A DNA stretch of 64,000 nt from Gammaproteobacteria bacterium (GTDB lineage Bacteria; Pseudomonadota; Gammaproteobacteria; HK1), in the NCBI GenBank assembly GCA_022824305.1, contig JAJEAD010000054.1, positions 171,482 through 235,481 of the forward strand, read 5' to 3'. The notes under the pieces were generated by a model. It was not told the DNA's origin. It searched no databases and was given only the letters and a program-made list of their open reading frames with translations. Shown piece by piece: positions 1 through 9,957 of this stretch. Position 1 is the stretch's first letter. Each line of letters opens with the position of its first letter. The translations under genes were made by a program, and so were the position numbers.

Positions 1-13
1 CCAGGACCTTCAT
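1..13 (-). CDS. possible first codons of a leftward gene running off the window
   Basis: The minus strand reads ATG at base 13 followed by codons for M-K-V-L. A Shine-Dalgarno-like GGAGGT lies about ten bases upstream on that strand. Only four codons are inside the window, so no product can be named. If real, it would be divergent from the solute-binding protein gene that follows. Confidence 0.2.
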
Positions 14-367
14 CGCGCGACCGACCTCCGGAAAGAGCCTGCCCGAAGACAGAAAGCGCGAAAGCCTATTACGTTCGCGCGACCGACCGCAAGCGTTCCG
101 GCGCCGGCGCCCGGGAGGCGGCAAACCCGGATCCGCGGCGGCGGAAACGGGAATCCATGGCCAGAGCGCCTTTCGCGACGGCGGGGCCGGATCCCTGCCG
201 CAGCCGCGATGTATCATGATGCCGCGCGCACCCGTGACGGCTCCCGCTTCGGGGGACCCGGAAAGCGTGGCGGCGACGCCGGAGCAGCGCGAAGCGTGTC
301 CGATGCGCTTCCGGGCCATGGGACGGGCGCTCTACTCAACGACCAATCAAGAGGAGAAACCAAGGCC
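14..367. other. intergenic region before livK-like gene
   Basis: About 350 GC-rich bases with no convincing gene. An open frame begins at 209 and runs into the following binding-protein gene, but the translated stretch before base 368 is arginine-rich and lacks a signal peptide, so I read it as untranslated leader. No clear promoter hexamers, hairpin or repeat were recognised here. Confidence 0.5.
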
Positions 368-1630
368 ATGAACGAAAAGCTGATTCGTGCGGCCGGGCTC
401 GGCATCGCGCTCACGCTCGGCGGCGCCGGCGCGGCGCTTGCGCAGGATCCGATCAAGGTCGGCCTCCTGGCGACGCTCGAAGGGACCTACACCGTGCTCG
501 GCGAAGATGGAGTGCGCGGATTCCAGGTCGCCATGAACAAGTTCAACAGCATGGCGGGCGGCCGCGAGATCGAGGTGGTGATCGGCCCGACCGACGCAAG
601 CCCCGATTCCGCGATCCGGGCGGCGCGCAAGGTCGTGGAGCAGGACGGCGTCGACATCGTCATCGGACCGCTCTCCGGCTCCGAAGGCATCGCCATCAAG
701 GACTACGCCAAGACCCAGCCCCACGTGACCTTCATCAACGGGATCTCGGGCGCCCAGGAGACCACCTACGTCGACCCGGCCCCCAACTTCTTCCGCTTCA
801 ACATGGACGGCGCGCAGTGGTCGTCCGGGCTCGCCGAGTACATCTACAACGAGAAGGGCTACCGGAGCATCGCGACCATCGGCGAGGACTACTCCTTCGT
901 CTACACCCAGGTGTTCGGCCTGGTGCTCGAGTTCTGCGGCCTCGGCGGCGAAGTGACCGAGCGCCAGTGGGTCCCCCTCGGCACCAAGGACTTCGCCTCG
1001 ATCATCGCCGCGCTCCCCGAGGACGTGGACGCGATTTACCTCGGGCTCGGCGGCGGAGACGCGGTGAACTTCCTCAACCAGTACCTCCAGGCCGGCGGCG
1101 ACGCCGCCCTCATCGGCGGCACCATCATGGTCGACCAGACCGTGCTCTCGTCGAAGGGTCCGGCGAAGAAGGCCCTGATCGGCACCCCGGCCTCCGGTCC
1201 GCAGGCCGACAGTTGGGACGACCCGAAGTGGCAGGCTTTCGTCAAGGCCTACCAGGACGCGTTCCCGCCCGACAAGCGCTTCCCTTCGCCCTCGCTCCTC
1301 GCCACCGGCTACCACAACGCGACCACGGCCGCCCTGACGGTGCTGAACGACATCGGAGGGGACCTGAGCGACGGACACGAGAAGTTCCGGGCCGGCCTCG
1401 CCGCGCTCGAGCTCGACGCACCCAACGGCATGATCAAGCTCGACGGCAACCGCCAGGCCATCGGCACCAACTTCGTGACCGAGGTCGTCGAGGACGAGAA
1501 CGGCAACCTCGTCAACGAGCTCGTGAAGATCATCCCCAACGTGAGCCAGACGCTGGGCCTCGATCCGGATGTCTTCGCGACCATCGGCGCTCCCAGCCGC
1601 GAAGTGCCCGAGTGCAAGGCGTACATGTAA
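368..1630 (+). CDS. branched-chain amino acid-type ABC transporter solute-binding protein (LivK-like)
   Basis: Periplasmic binding protein of 420 residues from the type I fold family that feeds LivHMGF importers. The start at 368 follows an AGGAGA ribosome site and gives a classical signal peptide (basic MNEKLIR, hydrophobic core, cleavage after ALA near residue 26). The mature part opens with IKVGLLATLEGTYTVLGED, the usual first strand and ligand loop of Leu/Ile/Val, amide and urea binding proteins. The matching permeases and ATPases lie 3 kb downstream on the same strand, separated by two leftward genes. The gene is therefore probably transcribed on its own but supplies that transporter. 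The ligand cannot be told from sequence; amino acids, amides or aromatic acids are all possible. Confidence 0.9.
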   Translation: MNEKLIRAAGLGIALTLGGAGAALAQDPIKVGLLATLEGTYTVLGEDGVRGFQVAMNKFNSMAGGREIEVVIGPTDASPDSAIRAARKVVEQDGVDIVIGPLSGSEGIAIKDYAKTQPHVTFINGISGAQETTYVDPAPNFFRFNMDGAQWSSGLAEYIYNEKGYRSIATIGEDYSFVYTQVFGLVLEFCGLGGEVTERQWVPLGTKDFASIIAALPEDVDAIYLGLGGGDAVNFLNQYLQAGGDAALIGGTIMVDQTVLSSKGPAKKALIGTPASGPQADSWDDPKWQAFVKAYQDAFPPDKRFPSPSLLATGYHNATTAALTVLNDIGGDLSDGHEKFRAGLAALELDAPNGMIKLDGNRQAIGTNFVTEVVEDENGNLVNELVKIIPNVSQTLGLDPDVFATIGAPSREVPECKAYM

Positions 1631-1649
1631 GGCGTTCCGATCCCAACCC

Positions 1650-1677
1650 GGCCGGGGGCGCAGGGGCGTCCCCGGCC
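1650..1677 (+). terminator. GC hairpin just after the livK-like gene
   Basis: GGCCGGGG at 1650-1657 pairs with CCCCGGCC at 1670-1677 across a 12-base loop, starting 19 bases after the stop codon. There is no real T run (CTCTTCG follows). It could be a weak terminator or an mRNA 3' stabiliser, as often seen after binding-protein genes. Confidence 0.5.
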
Positions 1678-1806
1678 CTCTTCGCCTGATCGGGGCGTTT
1701 CCTGCCCCCGCCTCCGCTTCCCGTCACCTTCCTGCAGGCGATCGCCTGAGTCCGCTCCCGCCCGTTGCGGCAGGACGATGCACTACGGCAAGGACAATCC
1801 TTGCCG

Positions 1807-2445
1807 TCAGCAGGTTGCGCGGTTCGTCGGCGGCCCCTGGCCGAAGCTGTTTCCGTCCGTCGCCAGGTACGCCACTTCCTCCGTGGTGCTGTGCCGACCG
1901 AGCACGGCGTTTCGGTGCGGGAAGCGGCCGAAGCGGGCGACGATGTCTCGGTGGCGTGTCCAGCCCTCGATGCTTCGTTCCACGTAGGCGTGCCAGGCCG
2001 GATTGGCGCGCTGCCGCAGAGTACACAGGAGCCCGAGACCGCGATCCTGTTCCGTTACGTCTTCGGAGTGGTGGAAGGGGTGATAGAGCCAGACGGTCGC
2101 TACCGGATGCAGCTCCAGGTCGAGCCCCCGGTCGACGGCATGGTTGACGGTCTCGAAGGCGCAGGGATCGCCCGCATAGGCTTCGACGGTGCCGCGATAG
2201 AGGTTCCGCGTGAACTGGTCCAGGAGCAGGATCAGGGCCAGCGCGCCGTCCGGCGTGTCCCGCCACTCCGTGAACTCGCGCGCGCACGCGCGCGGCACCA
2301 GCTCACCGAAGCGGACACGGATTTCCTCGTCGACCGCTGGACCGCCCTCGTACCACCAGCCGCGACGGGCCGAGGCCCGATCCGGGTGGTCCAGGCTGTC
2401 GCTCAGCCAGAAGGCGACGATGTCGGCGATGATGCTGCTGTTCAT
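1807..2445 (-). CDS. DUF924 family protein
   Basis: A 212-residue protein of the DUF924 family (TPR-like helical fold, biochemical role unknown). Diagnostic family blocks are visible: FW near the N-terminus, LLDQFTRNLYRG near residue 75, YHPFHHSED near residue 120 and RFGRFPHRN near residue 165. I place the start at the ATG at 2445, because the residues before it do not resemble the family. The usual family length is 180-220 residues, so it looks intact. It stands between the livK-like gene, which faces it, and an acetolactate-synthase-like gene on the same strand 214 bases upstream. Nothing ties it functionally to either. Confidence 0.8.
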   Translation of the reverse strand: MNSSIIADIVAFWLSDSLDHPDRASARRGWWYEGGPAVDEEIRVRFGELVPRACAREFTEWRDTPDGALALILLLDQFTRNLYRGTVEAYAGDPCAFETVNHAVDRGLDLELHPVATVWLYHPFHHSEDVTEQDRGLGLLCTLRQRANPAWHAYVERSIEGWTRHRDIVARFGRFPHRNAVLGRHSTTEEVAYLATDGNSFGQGPPTNRATC

Positions 2446-2659
2446 GTTGCCATTCTCGCACCCGGTTGCGTCCGTGCGGCACAAGAGAGGTCACGATTTC
2501 CGGCGCCTTGATTGCCGGCCCCGGTCCTCTCGGGGCGGCCCCGGGGGCGCCACTTGCCCGGGGTGCGTTCACGGGGCGCGGAGGCTCCCCGGACAGCGCG
2601 GCGCACTTCGCTTGCCACCCTTCCCGCGGACTTTCGGTCTCCGTCGCCCGGCGGCGGCC

Positions 2660-4324
2660 TCAGATACTGAAGCTCAGATTACCCAGACGTTCGCTCAGCT
2701 TCAGGTTCTCCCGGTAGTCGACGGGCACCGCGAGCAGGGCGGGACCGGGCTGGCGGAAGGCTTCGTCGAGGGCGTCGGGGAGCTGTCCCGGGCCGCTCAG
2801 AGTCCGTCCCCACGCCCCGAACGACCTCGCCAGCAGCTCGAAGTCCGGGTTGTTGAATGCCAAGTCGGAGTGGCGGCCGTCGAAGTGGTTCTGCTGCTTC
2901 CACTTGATGAGACCGTACTCGCCGTCCACCCAGACCATCACCACCACGTTCTGCCGGTAGCGCACCAGGGTCTCCAGGTCCTGCACGTTCATCAGGAACC
3001 CGGCGTCGCCCGCGATCGCGAGGACCCTGCGCCCCGGGTGGGCCAGCTTCGCGCCCATCGCCCCTGGGAGGGCGAAGCCCATCGAGCAGAAGCCGTTCGA
3101 TATGAGGCAGGTGTTGGCGCTCTCGCACTGGTAGTAGCGGGCAATCCACATCTTGTGGGCGCCAACGTCGGAGAGCACGATGTCGTCGGGACCGAGAGCG
3201 CGGCGCACGTCCCAAAGGATCTTCTGGGGCTTCATCGGAAAGCCGCCGTCCTCCTTTTCTCTCGCCAGGTCCTCCCGGATGGCGTCGCGCAGCCGGCCGC
3301 GCTCCCCGATGTCGAAGAGGGGCAGCCTTCCGGCGCCGTCGAAACGGTGGTTCAGCGCCTCGTTGATCTGCCACAGGGCATCCGCGATGTCGGCCTGGAT
3401 GTCGAGTGCGACGTCGTAGTGGCTGTCGATCTCGGCCGGCTCGAAGTCGATGTGGACGATGCGGGCCGACCGGTCGCGGTTCCAGAAGCTAGGCGCGTAC
3501 TCGACCAGGTCGTAGCCGACGCTTACCACCAGGTCGGCCTCATCGAGCGCGACGTTGATGTAGTCGCGACTCTGGAGCCCCATGGTGAAGAGGCAGTGCG
3601 GATCCGACATCGGCACCGCGCCCTTGCCCATGAAGGTGTTGACCACCCCGATGCCGGTCTTGTGGGCGAAGCGCCGGAGCTGTCGGGCGGCACGCTTGCG
3701 CACCGCCCCGTTTCCGGCCAGGACGAGCGGCCGCTTCGCCCCGGCGATCAGGTCCACCGCCTGCTGCACGACCTTGTGGTCGGCGCCGGGCCGGCGGGTC
3801 TTGCGCACCGCCATCGGCGCCTCGTCGCTCTCCTCCCTGGCGACATCCTCGGGGAGCTCGACGAGGGTCGCGCCCGGCTTCTCGGCCTCCGCCGTCTTGA
3901 ACGCCTTGCGCACTACCTCCGGCACCGTGCCTGCGTCCCAGATCGTGTGCGCCCACTTGGTGACGGGTGCGAACATGGCGACCGAGTCCATGTTCTGATG
4001 GCTCTCCTTGTGCAGGCGCCGGGTGCTGCCCTGGCCGATGATGCACACCAGCGGAGAGCGGTCCATGTTGGCGTCCGCGACCCCGGTGACGAGGTTCGTC
4101 GCCCCCGGTCCGAGGGTGCCGAGACACACGCCGGCCTTTCCCGTCAACCGGCCGTAGGCGTCCGCGGCGAAGGCGGCGGCCTGCTCGTGCCGGCAGAGCA
4201 CGAATCGGATAGAGCTGTCCAGCAGGGAGATCATGAGATCCGCGTTCTCCTCCCCGGGCACTCCGAAGATGTGTGTGACCCCCTCCGCCTCCAGGCAGCG
4301 CACGAACAGATCCGACGCCTTCAT
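2660..4324 (-). CDS. thiamine-diphosphate enzyme, acetolactate synthase large-subunit-like
   Basis: A 554-residue ThDP-dependent enzyme that would condense two pyruvates to 2-acetolactate or act on a related 2-oxo acid. The N-terminal Pyr domain has GVPGEEN near residue 21 and the proton-relay glutamate in RHEQAAAFAADAYGR near residue 48. The C-terminal PP domain has GDAGFLMN followed by VWVDGEYGLI. That pattern (GD..., then VD-x-x-Y instead of a double Asn) is like catabolic acetolactate synthases (Klebsiella BudB/AlsS type) rather than anabolic IlvB. No small regulatory subunit (ilvN) or ilvC is adjacent, which also fits a catabolic or otherwise stand-alone enzyme. A GGAGGAAG ribosome site precedes the ATG. 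Substrate assignment is inference from family resemblance. Confidence 0.8.
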   Translation of the reverse strand: MKASDLFVRCLEAEGVTHIFGVPGEENADLMISLLDSSIRFVLCRHEQAAAFAADAYGRLTGKAGVCLGTLGPGATNLVTGVADANMDRSPLVCIIGQGSTRRLHKESHQNMDSVAMFAPVTKWAHTIWDAGTVPEVVRKAFKTAEAEKPGATLVELPEDVAREESDEAPMAVRKTRRPGADHKVVQQAVDLIAGAKRPLVLAGNGAVRKRAARQLRRFAHKTGIGVVNTFMGKGAVPMSDPHCLFTMGLQSRDYINVALDEADLVVSVGYDLVEYAPSFWNRDRSARIVHIDFEPAEIDSHYDVALDIQADIADALWQINEALNHRFDGAGRLPLFDIGERGRLRDAIREDLAREKEDGGFPMKPQKILWDVRRALGPDDIVLSDVGAHKMWIARYYQCESANTCLISNGFCSMGFALPGAMGAKLAHPGRRVLAIAGDAGFLMNVQDLETLVRYRQNVVVMVWVDGEYGLIKWKQQNHFDGRHSDLAFNNPDFELLARSFGAWGRTLSGPGQLPDALDEAFRQPGPALLAVPVDYRENLKLSERLGNLSFSI

Positions 4325-4706
4325 GTCCCGCTTCCTCCGCTTTCTTCCCTTCTACAAGTATGGGCATTGTTCCGTGTTGCGAGAGGGCCGGGGCAACCCC
4401 GCCATCCGCCCGCGGATTCCGGTGCCTGGTCCGCATTGAACCGGAGGCCTGCCGTTCCGCGGGACGATGACGGTGCCCGGCGTCGACCGAGGCCGATACT
4501 CAGGTGCGGGCGCCTCCTGCCTGAAGGAGAGGTTGACGGAACCGTCCGGCACTTTCCTCGAATGCAACGCCAGCTCGGCGGGACCGCTTGGCACAGCCGT
4601 CCGGTCGCCTAGTAGACTCGGCCCCTGTTCGCGGATTCGACAGGGCCGGAGAAGGACTGGTGCGGGAGATCGAGCGTGACGTGAACGGGCCGGGGACCCC
4701 GAGCGC
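4325..4706. other. divergent intergenic region, acetolactate-synthase-like gene / livH
   Basis: A 382-base region between two outward-facing genes, so it should hold promoters for both. Just upstream of the leftward gene is a less GC-rich stretch (4350-4375), a candidate core promoter, but no confident -35/-10 pair was found. No RNA gene, repeat or hairpin was recognised. Confidence 0.45.
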
Positions 4707-5720
4707 ATGAGGCGATTCCTCGAACGCCATCCCCTGTGGTCGCTCGTCATCCTGGTCGCGGTCGCGGTGCTCCTGTGGCTGATACTCGCGCCGTGGCCGC
4801 CGGGAATGGTGGAAACGTTCGGGCGCAAGAAGGTCTTCCTGAACGCGCTGTTCAACGGGATCACGCTGGGCGCGCTGTACTTCCTCGTCGCGAGCGGCTT
4901 CACGCTGATCTTCGGCCTGATGCGCAACATCAACCTCGCGCACGGCTCGCTGTATCTCCTGGGGGGATACATCGGCTACGAGATCACCGAGTGGACCGGC
5001 TCGTGGCTCGCGAGCTTCGTGATCGCGTTCGTTGCGGTCGCGATTCTCGGCATCGTCCTGCAGGTGACCATATTCCGCTGGATGGAGGGTCAGGATCTGC
5101 GCCAGACCCTGGTGACGATCGGGGTGTCGATCGTGATGGCGGACATCATGCTCTGGATCTGGGGCGGCGACTTCTACCAGATCCTGCCCCCCGACTGGCT
5201 GGTCGGCGCCGTCGAGACCCCGCTCATCTCGTCCATCAGCCGCCGCACCGGAGATCCGAGCTACCTCAAGTACCCGATGGTGCGCCTGGTGATCTTCTTC
5301 GCCGCCGTCGTGATCGGCGTCGTGATGTGGTGGCTGCTCAACCGGACCCGCATCGGGATCATGATCCGCGCCGGCGTGGACGACCGCGACATGCTGGCCG
5401 CGAGCGGTGTGCGCATTCAGCTCGTCTTCGTCATCGTCTTCGCCTTCGGGGCCGGGCTCGCGGGGCTCGCCGGGGTGGTGGGCGGAACATTCCAGTCCCT
5501 CGCTCCCGGCGAGGACATCCGCTTTCTCCTCGCCTCCCTCGTCGTGGTCATCGTCGGCGGCATGGGCTCGATCACCGGCGCCGCTCTGGGCGCCCTGCTC
5601 ATCGGGCTCGCCGAGCAGTTCGGTTCCGTCTACATGCCCACCTACGCGGTGGTGGGGACCTTTCTCATCATGGTCGCGGTGCTCGCCTTCCGTCCCCAGG
5701 GGCTGCTCGGCAGGAAGTAG
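4707..5720 (+). CDS. livH: branched-chain amino acid-type ABC transporter permease LivH
   Basis: Inner-membrane permease of 337 residues, first of the two channel subunits of a LivHMGF-type importer. The N-terminus has one extra membrane segment (residues about 13-28). The family block LFNGITLGALYFLVASGFTL follows near residue 47, then NINLAHGSLY near residue 73 and a C-terminal GGMGSITGAALGALLIGL segment. About eight or nine hydrophobic segments are seen. It starts an operon: livM begins 3 bases after its stop, and livG and livF follow with overlaps. The substrate is set by the binding protein, most likely the livK-like gene at 368-1630. Confidence 0.92.
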   Translation: MRRFLERHPLWSLVILVAVAVLLWLILAPWPPGMVETFGRKKVFLNALFNGITLGALYFLVASGFTLIFGLMRNINLAHGSLYLLGGYIGYEITEWTGSWLASFVIAFVAVAILGIVLQVTIFRWMEGQDLRQTLVTIGVSIVMADIMLWIWGGDFYQILPPDWLVGAVETPLISSISRRTGDPSYLKYPMVRLVIFFAAVVIGVVMWWLLNRTRIGIMIRAGVDDRDMLAASGVRIQLVFVIVFAFGAGLAGLAGVVGGTFQSLAPGEDIRFLLASLVVVIVGGMGSITGAALGALLIGLAEQFGSVYMPTYAVVGTFLIMVAVLAFRPQGLLGRK

Positions 5721-5723
5721 CGG

Positions 5724-6791
5724 ATGGCGGCGACCACGAACACACTCAACCCGGACGCCGATCGCGCGGCGCCGTCAGCGGCGCAATCGCTGCCCGACTG
5801 GCTGAACCGCATCCACCCCGCGGTCTGGCTGCTCGCGCTCTTCCTGCTCTTCGTGCCCGCCTTCACCAACGACTTCATTCAGCTCCAGGTCTTCGGCTGG
5901 GCCTTCGTGCTCGGCATGATCGCGCTCAGCCTGATGTTCCTCGCGGGCTACGGCGGCATGGTGAGCCTGGTGCAGATGACCGTCGCGGGATGCGCGGGCT
6001 ACATGTACGCGATATTCGGCCACAGCGCCTTCATGGAGGTGAGCCTGGGCTGGCCCTGGTGGGCGACCATCCCCATCGCGCTCATCATCGCGGTGCTCTT
6101 CGGAACGATCTCGGGCGCGCTGGCGGTGCGCACCGAAGGCATCTACACGATCATGATCACGCTCGCGATCGCCTCGGCCTTCTTCTACTTCACCCGCCAG
6201 AACTACACCATCTTCAACGGCTTCAGCGGCTTCAACGCGGTCCGGCCGCCTCCGCTCTTCGGCGTGGACTGGAAGCAGGCCACTCCCTTCTACTACCTGA
6301 GCCTCTTCTTCGCCACGCTGAGCTTCCTCGCGGTGCTCTACGTCTCGCGATCCTCGTTCGGGCTCGCGCTGCAGGGGGTGCGCGACAACGCGAGGCGCAT
6401 GGAGGCGCTGGGCTTCAACGTCACCGCCCACCGGATCGCCGCCTACAGCTTCGCGGCGCTCATCGCCGCGGTCGCGGGCATTCTCCTCACCTGGCTCAAC
6501 GGCCAGATCTCTCCGGGAACGGCGGGAATCGGGCCGGTCATCGACATCCTCATCATCGCGGTGGTGGGCGGTCTGCGCCATCCGATAGGACCCTTCATCG
6601 GAGCGTTGATCTACGTCGTGCTGCGCACCTTCGCGCTCGACGCCCTCGTTGCGGTCGGGATCGCGGGCGAGCGCTTCCAGCTCCTCATCGGTCTCGGCTT
6701 CCTGCTCATCGTGCTCTTTTCCCCCGACGGCGTGCTCGGGCTCTGGTCGCGCTGGCGCGCGCGCCTGCGCAAGCGGCGGAGCGAGCTCTAG
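5724..6791 (+). CDS. livM: branched-chain amino acid-type ABC transporter permease LivM
   Basis: Second channel subunit (355 residues) of the LivHMGF importer. Family features include LSLMFLAGYGGMVSLVQMTV near residue 70, the LAVRTEGIYTIMITLAIA segment near residue 133, RDNARRMEALGFN near residue 215 (cytoplasmic loop that docks the ATPases) and VVGGLRHPIGPFIGALIYV near residue 275. The polar first 30 residues precede the first membrane span. It lies between livH (3 bases) and livG (2 bases), consistent with one transcript. Confidence 0.92.
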   Translation: MAATTNTLNPDADRAAPSAAQSLPDWLNRIHPAVWLLALFLLFVPAFTNDFIQLQVFGWAFVLGMIALSLMFLAGYGGMVSLVQMTVAGCAGYMYAIFGHSAFMEVSLGWPWWATIPIALIIAVLFGTISGALAVRTEGIYTIMITLAIASAFFYFTRQNYTIFNGFSGFNAVRPPPLFGVDWKQATPFYYLSLFFATLSFLAVLYVSRSSFGLALQGVRDNARRMEALGFNVTAHRIAAYSFAALIAAVAGILLTWLNGQISPGTAGIGPVIDILIIAVVGGLRHPIGPFIGALIYVVLRTFALDALVAVGIAGERFQLLIGLGFLLIVLFSPDGVLGLWSRWRARLRKRRSEL

Positions 6792-6793
6792 AG

Positions 6794-7576
6794 ATGGCGA
6801 GCGTCGCCGAACGCCTCTCAGCCGCGGGCACCGCGAACGCGCTCGAGCTTCGCGGGGTCAGCCGGCTCTTCGGCGCCCTGGTGGCGCTGGACGACGTCAC
6901 CATGAGCGTGCGGCCGGGCGAGCGCCGGGCGGTGCTCGGCTCCAACGGGGCCGGCAAGACCACCCTCTTCAACGCGGTGACCGGCGACTTCCCCCCGAGC
7001 TCCGGGGTGATCCGCTTCTTCGGGGAGGACATCACCTGGTTTCCCCCGCACGAGCGGATCCGGCGCGGCCTGCGCCGCACCTACCAGATATCGCTCCTCT
7101 TCGGCGACCTGAGCGTCCTGGACAACGTCTACCTCGCGTGCCGGGGCGTCTCGCGCGGACGCTTCTCCCTGCTGCGTCCCCGGCGCAACGATGCGCTGAT
7201 GCAGTCCGCGATCGAGCTCGTGGAAGCGGTGCACCTGAGCGCGGTGCGCGAGCGCCTCGTCGCGCAGCTCAGCTACGGGGAGCAGCGCCAGCTCGAGATC
7301 GCGCTTGCGCTGGCCGGCGCCCCGCGCTTCATTCTCTTCGACGAGCCGGCCGCCGGCCTCGCCCCGGGAGAGCGCGCGGAGCTCGTGGAGATTCTCAGCT
7401 CGCTCCCCCGGCACATCGGCTACATCATCATCGAGCACGACATGGACGTGGCGCTGCGGGTCGCGGAGAGCGTGTCGATGATGCACAACGGCCGCATCCT
7501 CAAGGAGGGCACCCCGGCCGAGATCGAGTCCGACCGGGAAGTGCAGGAGCTCTATCTCGGGGGCGGCCATGGCTGA
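6794..7576 (+). CDS. livG: branched-chain amino acid-type ABC transporter ATPase LivG
   Basis: Cytoplasmic ATPase of 260 residues. Walker A GSNGAGKT is at residues 49-56, the ABC signature [11 protein letters not shown] is central, Walker [12 protein letters not shown] follows, and the switch histidine is in IIIEHDMDV. The [15 protein letters not shown] segment is the LivG version of the region after Walker A. It overlaps the next gene by 8 bases (ATG at 7569, TGA at 7574-7576), implying translational coupling. It pairs with the LivF domain of that next gene to power the importer. Confidence 0.93.
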   Translation: MASVAERLSAAGTANALELRGVSRLFGALVALDDVTMSVRPGERRAVLGSNGAGKTTLFNAVTGDFPPSSGVIRFFGEDITWFPPHERIRRGLRRTYQISLLFGDLSVLDNVYLACRGVSRGRFSLLRPRRNDALMQSAIELVEAVHLSAVRERLVAQLSYGEQRQLEIALALAGAPRFILFDEPAAGLAPGERAELVEILSSLPRHIGYIIIEHDMDVALRVAESVSMMHNGRILKEGTPAEIESDREVQELYLGGGHG

Positions 7577-9809
7577 GCGCGCGCGGCGGCGAAGCGAGGC
7601 GGCGCCGATGCTCCGAATCCGGGGCCTCCACGTCTACTACGGCCAGTCTCATGCGCTCCAGGGAGTCGATCTCGACCTCCCCCAGGGCGTGGTCTCCGTG
7701 GTCGGGCGCAACGGCATGGGAAAGACGACGCTCTGCAACGCGATCACCGGGCTCGTGACCATCGCCCGCGGCTCGGTGCAGCTCGAAGGCGAGGAGCTCG
7801 CCGGCGCCGGGCCGAGCCGGATCGCGAACCACGGGGTGGGCTACGTCCCGCAGGGCCGCCGGCTGTGGCCTTCGCTCACCGTCGACGAGCATCTGCGCCT
7901 CTGCGAGCGCGGCGTGCGGCGCGGCGGATGGACGCGGGATCGGATCTACGAAGCGTTTCCGCGGCTCGCGGAGCGGCGCACGAGCCGGGGAGGACAGCTC
8001 TCGGGGGGAGAGCAGCAGATGCTCGCCATCTCGCGCGCCCTGCTGCTCAACCCCCGGCTGCTCGTGATGGACGAGCCGACGGAGGGGCTTGCGCCGGTGA
8101 TCGTCCAGCAGGTCGAGGACATGCTGATCCGCATCGGCGAGGAGGCCGAGATCTCGGTGCTGGTCATCGAGCAGAACATCGGAGTGGCCACCGCGGTGTC
8201 GGACGACGTCGCGATCATGGTGAACGGGCGCATCAACCGGCTCATGGACGCCGCGGCGCTCAGCGCCGACCGGGAACTCCAGCAGCGCCTTCTCGGAGTC
8301 GGCCGGCACGACGAGGAGGAACCCGGGCCGAGCGTCGCCGGCGCGCCGCGGGAAACGGGGCCCCTGCGCCTGGTATCCGGTCGGGGCGCGGGCCGGGTCT
8401 GGATGTCGAATCCGCGGCCGCCCACGCGCTGGTCGCCACCGGTCCCGGTCGCCGAGTACGAGGCGGCCGCGGCGGCGATGGCGGACTCCGGCCCCGCGCG
8501 CAGCAGCCGGGACCGCGACGCGCCGGGCGCCTCGCTCTCGGCGGAGGGAGAGCCGGTGGTGCTCGTGATCGGGACCTTCGACACCAAGGGGCCCGAGCTC
8601 AAGTTCATCCGGGACCGGCTCATCGACGCCGGCCAACGGGCGAAGCTGGTGGACGTGTCCACCTCCGGCCGGCCCTCGGCGGCGGACGTGCCGCCCCACC
8701 AGGTCGCGGCCTACCACCCCAGGGGGCCGAACGCGGTGTTCACCCGGGAGCGCGGCGCTTCGGTGCGCGAGATGGCGGTCGCGCTGGAGCGCTGGATGCC
8801 GCGCCAGACGGCAGTGGCGGGCGTCATCTCGGCGGGCGGCTCCGGCGGCACCGCGCTCGCCGCTCCCGCGATGCAGACGCTGCCGGTGGGAGTGCCCAAG
8901 GTCATGATCTCCACCGTCGCTTCGGGCGACGTGGGGCGCTACGTCGGCCCTTCCGACATCATGATGATGTACTCGGTGACCGACGTGCAGGGTCTCAACG
9001 CGATCTCGCGCAAGGTGCTCGCCAACGGCGCGCACGCGCTCGCGGGCATGGTGGCGAGGCGCGGCGAGGAATCTTCGGTCCGCGCCCGCGCCCGGGCCCG
9101 GGTCGCCACCGCCGACCGCCCCGCGCTGGGGATCACCATGTTCGGGGTGACCACGCCCTGCGTGCAGCGCCTGAGCGCGAAGCTCGAGGAGCGCTTCGAG
9201 TGCCTCATCTTCCACGCCACCGGGGTGGGCGGGCGCTCGATGGAGAAGCTCCTCGACTCGGGTCAGCTCGCCGGTCTTCTCGATGTCACCACCACCGAGG
9301 TCTGCGACATGATGATGGGCGGCGTGTTCGCCGCCGACGAGGACCGCTTCGGCGCCGCGATTCGCACCCGGGCCCCCTATGTCGGCTCCTGCGGTGCGCT
9401 CGACATGGTGAACTTCGGAGCGCGGGACAGCGTGCCGGAGCGCTACCGGGGCCGCAGGCTGCACGAGCACAACCCGCAGGTCACCCTCATGCGCACCACG
9501 CCCGAGGAGAACGCCCGCATGGGCCGCTGGATCGGAGAGCGCCTCAACCGCATGGACGGTCCGGTGCGCTTCTTCCTTCCCGAAGGCGGCGTGTCGGCGC
9601 TAGACGCGCCGGGTGAGGCCTTCCACGACCCCCCGGCGGACGCGGCCCTCTTCGAGGCGCTGGAGCAGACGCTGCGCCAGACCGGCAGCCGGCAGCTCGT
9701 GCGCCTGCCTTTCCACATCAACGACCCGGCGTTCAGCGACGCCCTCGCCGCAGCCTTCGAGTCGCTCGCGGGCGCCCGGACCTCCCGGGCACGGGGCCCG
9801 AGGCGATGA
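7569..9809 (+). CDS. LivF-type ABC ATPase fused to a Tm-1-like (UPF0261) ATP-binding domain
   Basis: A single open frame of 746 residues with two unrelated halves. Residues about 14-245 are a LivF ATPase: Walker A GRNGMGKT at 46-53, signature SGGEQQ near 145, Walker B LLVMDEP near 165 and switch histidine replaced by Gln in VIEQNIGV. A low-complexity linker (about 250-325) follows. Residues about 328-735 are a Tm-1-like/UPF0261 domain, beginning [17 protein letters not shown] and containing [17 protein letters not shown] and [20 protein letters not shown]. Tomato Tm-1 combines this domain with a TIM-barrel domain whose bacterial counterpart lies just downstream (10677-11506). The ATPase half should pair with LivG. 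What the Tm-1 half does in bacteria is unknown, and the fusion suggests that it senses or processes the imported ligand or couples to transport. Confidence 0.88.
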   Translation: MAERARRRSEAAPMLRIRGLHVYYGQSHALQGVDLDLPQGVVSVVGRNGMGKTTLCNAITGLVTIARGSVQLEGEELAGAGPSRIANHGVGYVPQGRRLWPSLTVDEHLRLCERGVRRGGWTRDRIYEAFPRLAERRTSRGGQLSGGEQQMLAISRALLLNPRLLVMDEPTEGLAPVIVQQVEDMLIRIGEEAEISVLVIEQNIGVATAVSDDVAIMVNGRINRLMDAAALSADRELQQRLLGVGRHDEEEPGPSVAGAPRETGPLRLVSGRGAGRVWMSNPRPPTRWSPPVPVAEYEAAAAAMADSGPARSSRDRDAPGASLSAEGEPVVLVIGTFDTKGPELKFIRDRLIDAGQRAKLVDVSTSGRPSAADVPPHQVAAYHPRGPNAVFTRERGASVREMAVALERWMPRQTAVAGVISAGGSGGTALAAPAMQTLPVGVPKVMISTVASGDVGRYVGPSDIMMMYSVTDVQGLNAISRKVLANGAHALAGMVARRGEESSVRARARARVATADRPALGITMFGVTTPCVQRLSAKLEERFECLIFHATGVGGRSMEKLLDSGQLAGLLDVTTTEVCDMMMGGVFAADEDRFGAAIRTRAPYVGSCGALDMVNFGARDSVPERYRGRRLHEHNPQVTLMRTTPEENARMGRWIGERLNRMDGPVRFFLPEGGVSALDAPGEAFHDPPADAALFEALEQTLRQTGSRQLVRLPFHINDPAFSDALAAAFESLAGARTSRARGPRR

Positions 9810-9891
9810 AGGGCGTCCCACAAGAGTCGTGCTTCAACGCCCTCTTGATGCTGCTCCTCGATACGTGTAGCGGAATGTAGGGGGTGAGGGT

Positions 9892-9936
9892 GTCGGCGGA
9901 ACTCCAGTCCCGCCGACCGTCGTTGTCGGCCTTTTT
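9892..9936. terminator. inverted repeat with T tract between convergent genes
   Basis: GTCGGCGG at 9892-9899 pairs perfectly with CCGCCGAC at 9910-9917 across a ten-base loop, and a CTTTTTC tract lies at 9931-9937. It sits 82 bases after the livF/Tm-1 fusion stop and before the 3' end of the convergent antitoxin gene. It may serve as terminator for the Liv operon, though the T run is about 14 bases from the stem. Confidence 0.45.
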
Positions 9937-9957
9937 CGGGCGATACGCGGTCGAGCA

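Noticed and set aside
209..367. N-terminal extension of the livK-like gene.
   Set aside because: It would bury the signal peptide, and a good ribosome site lies directly before ATG 368.
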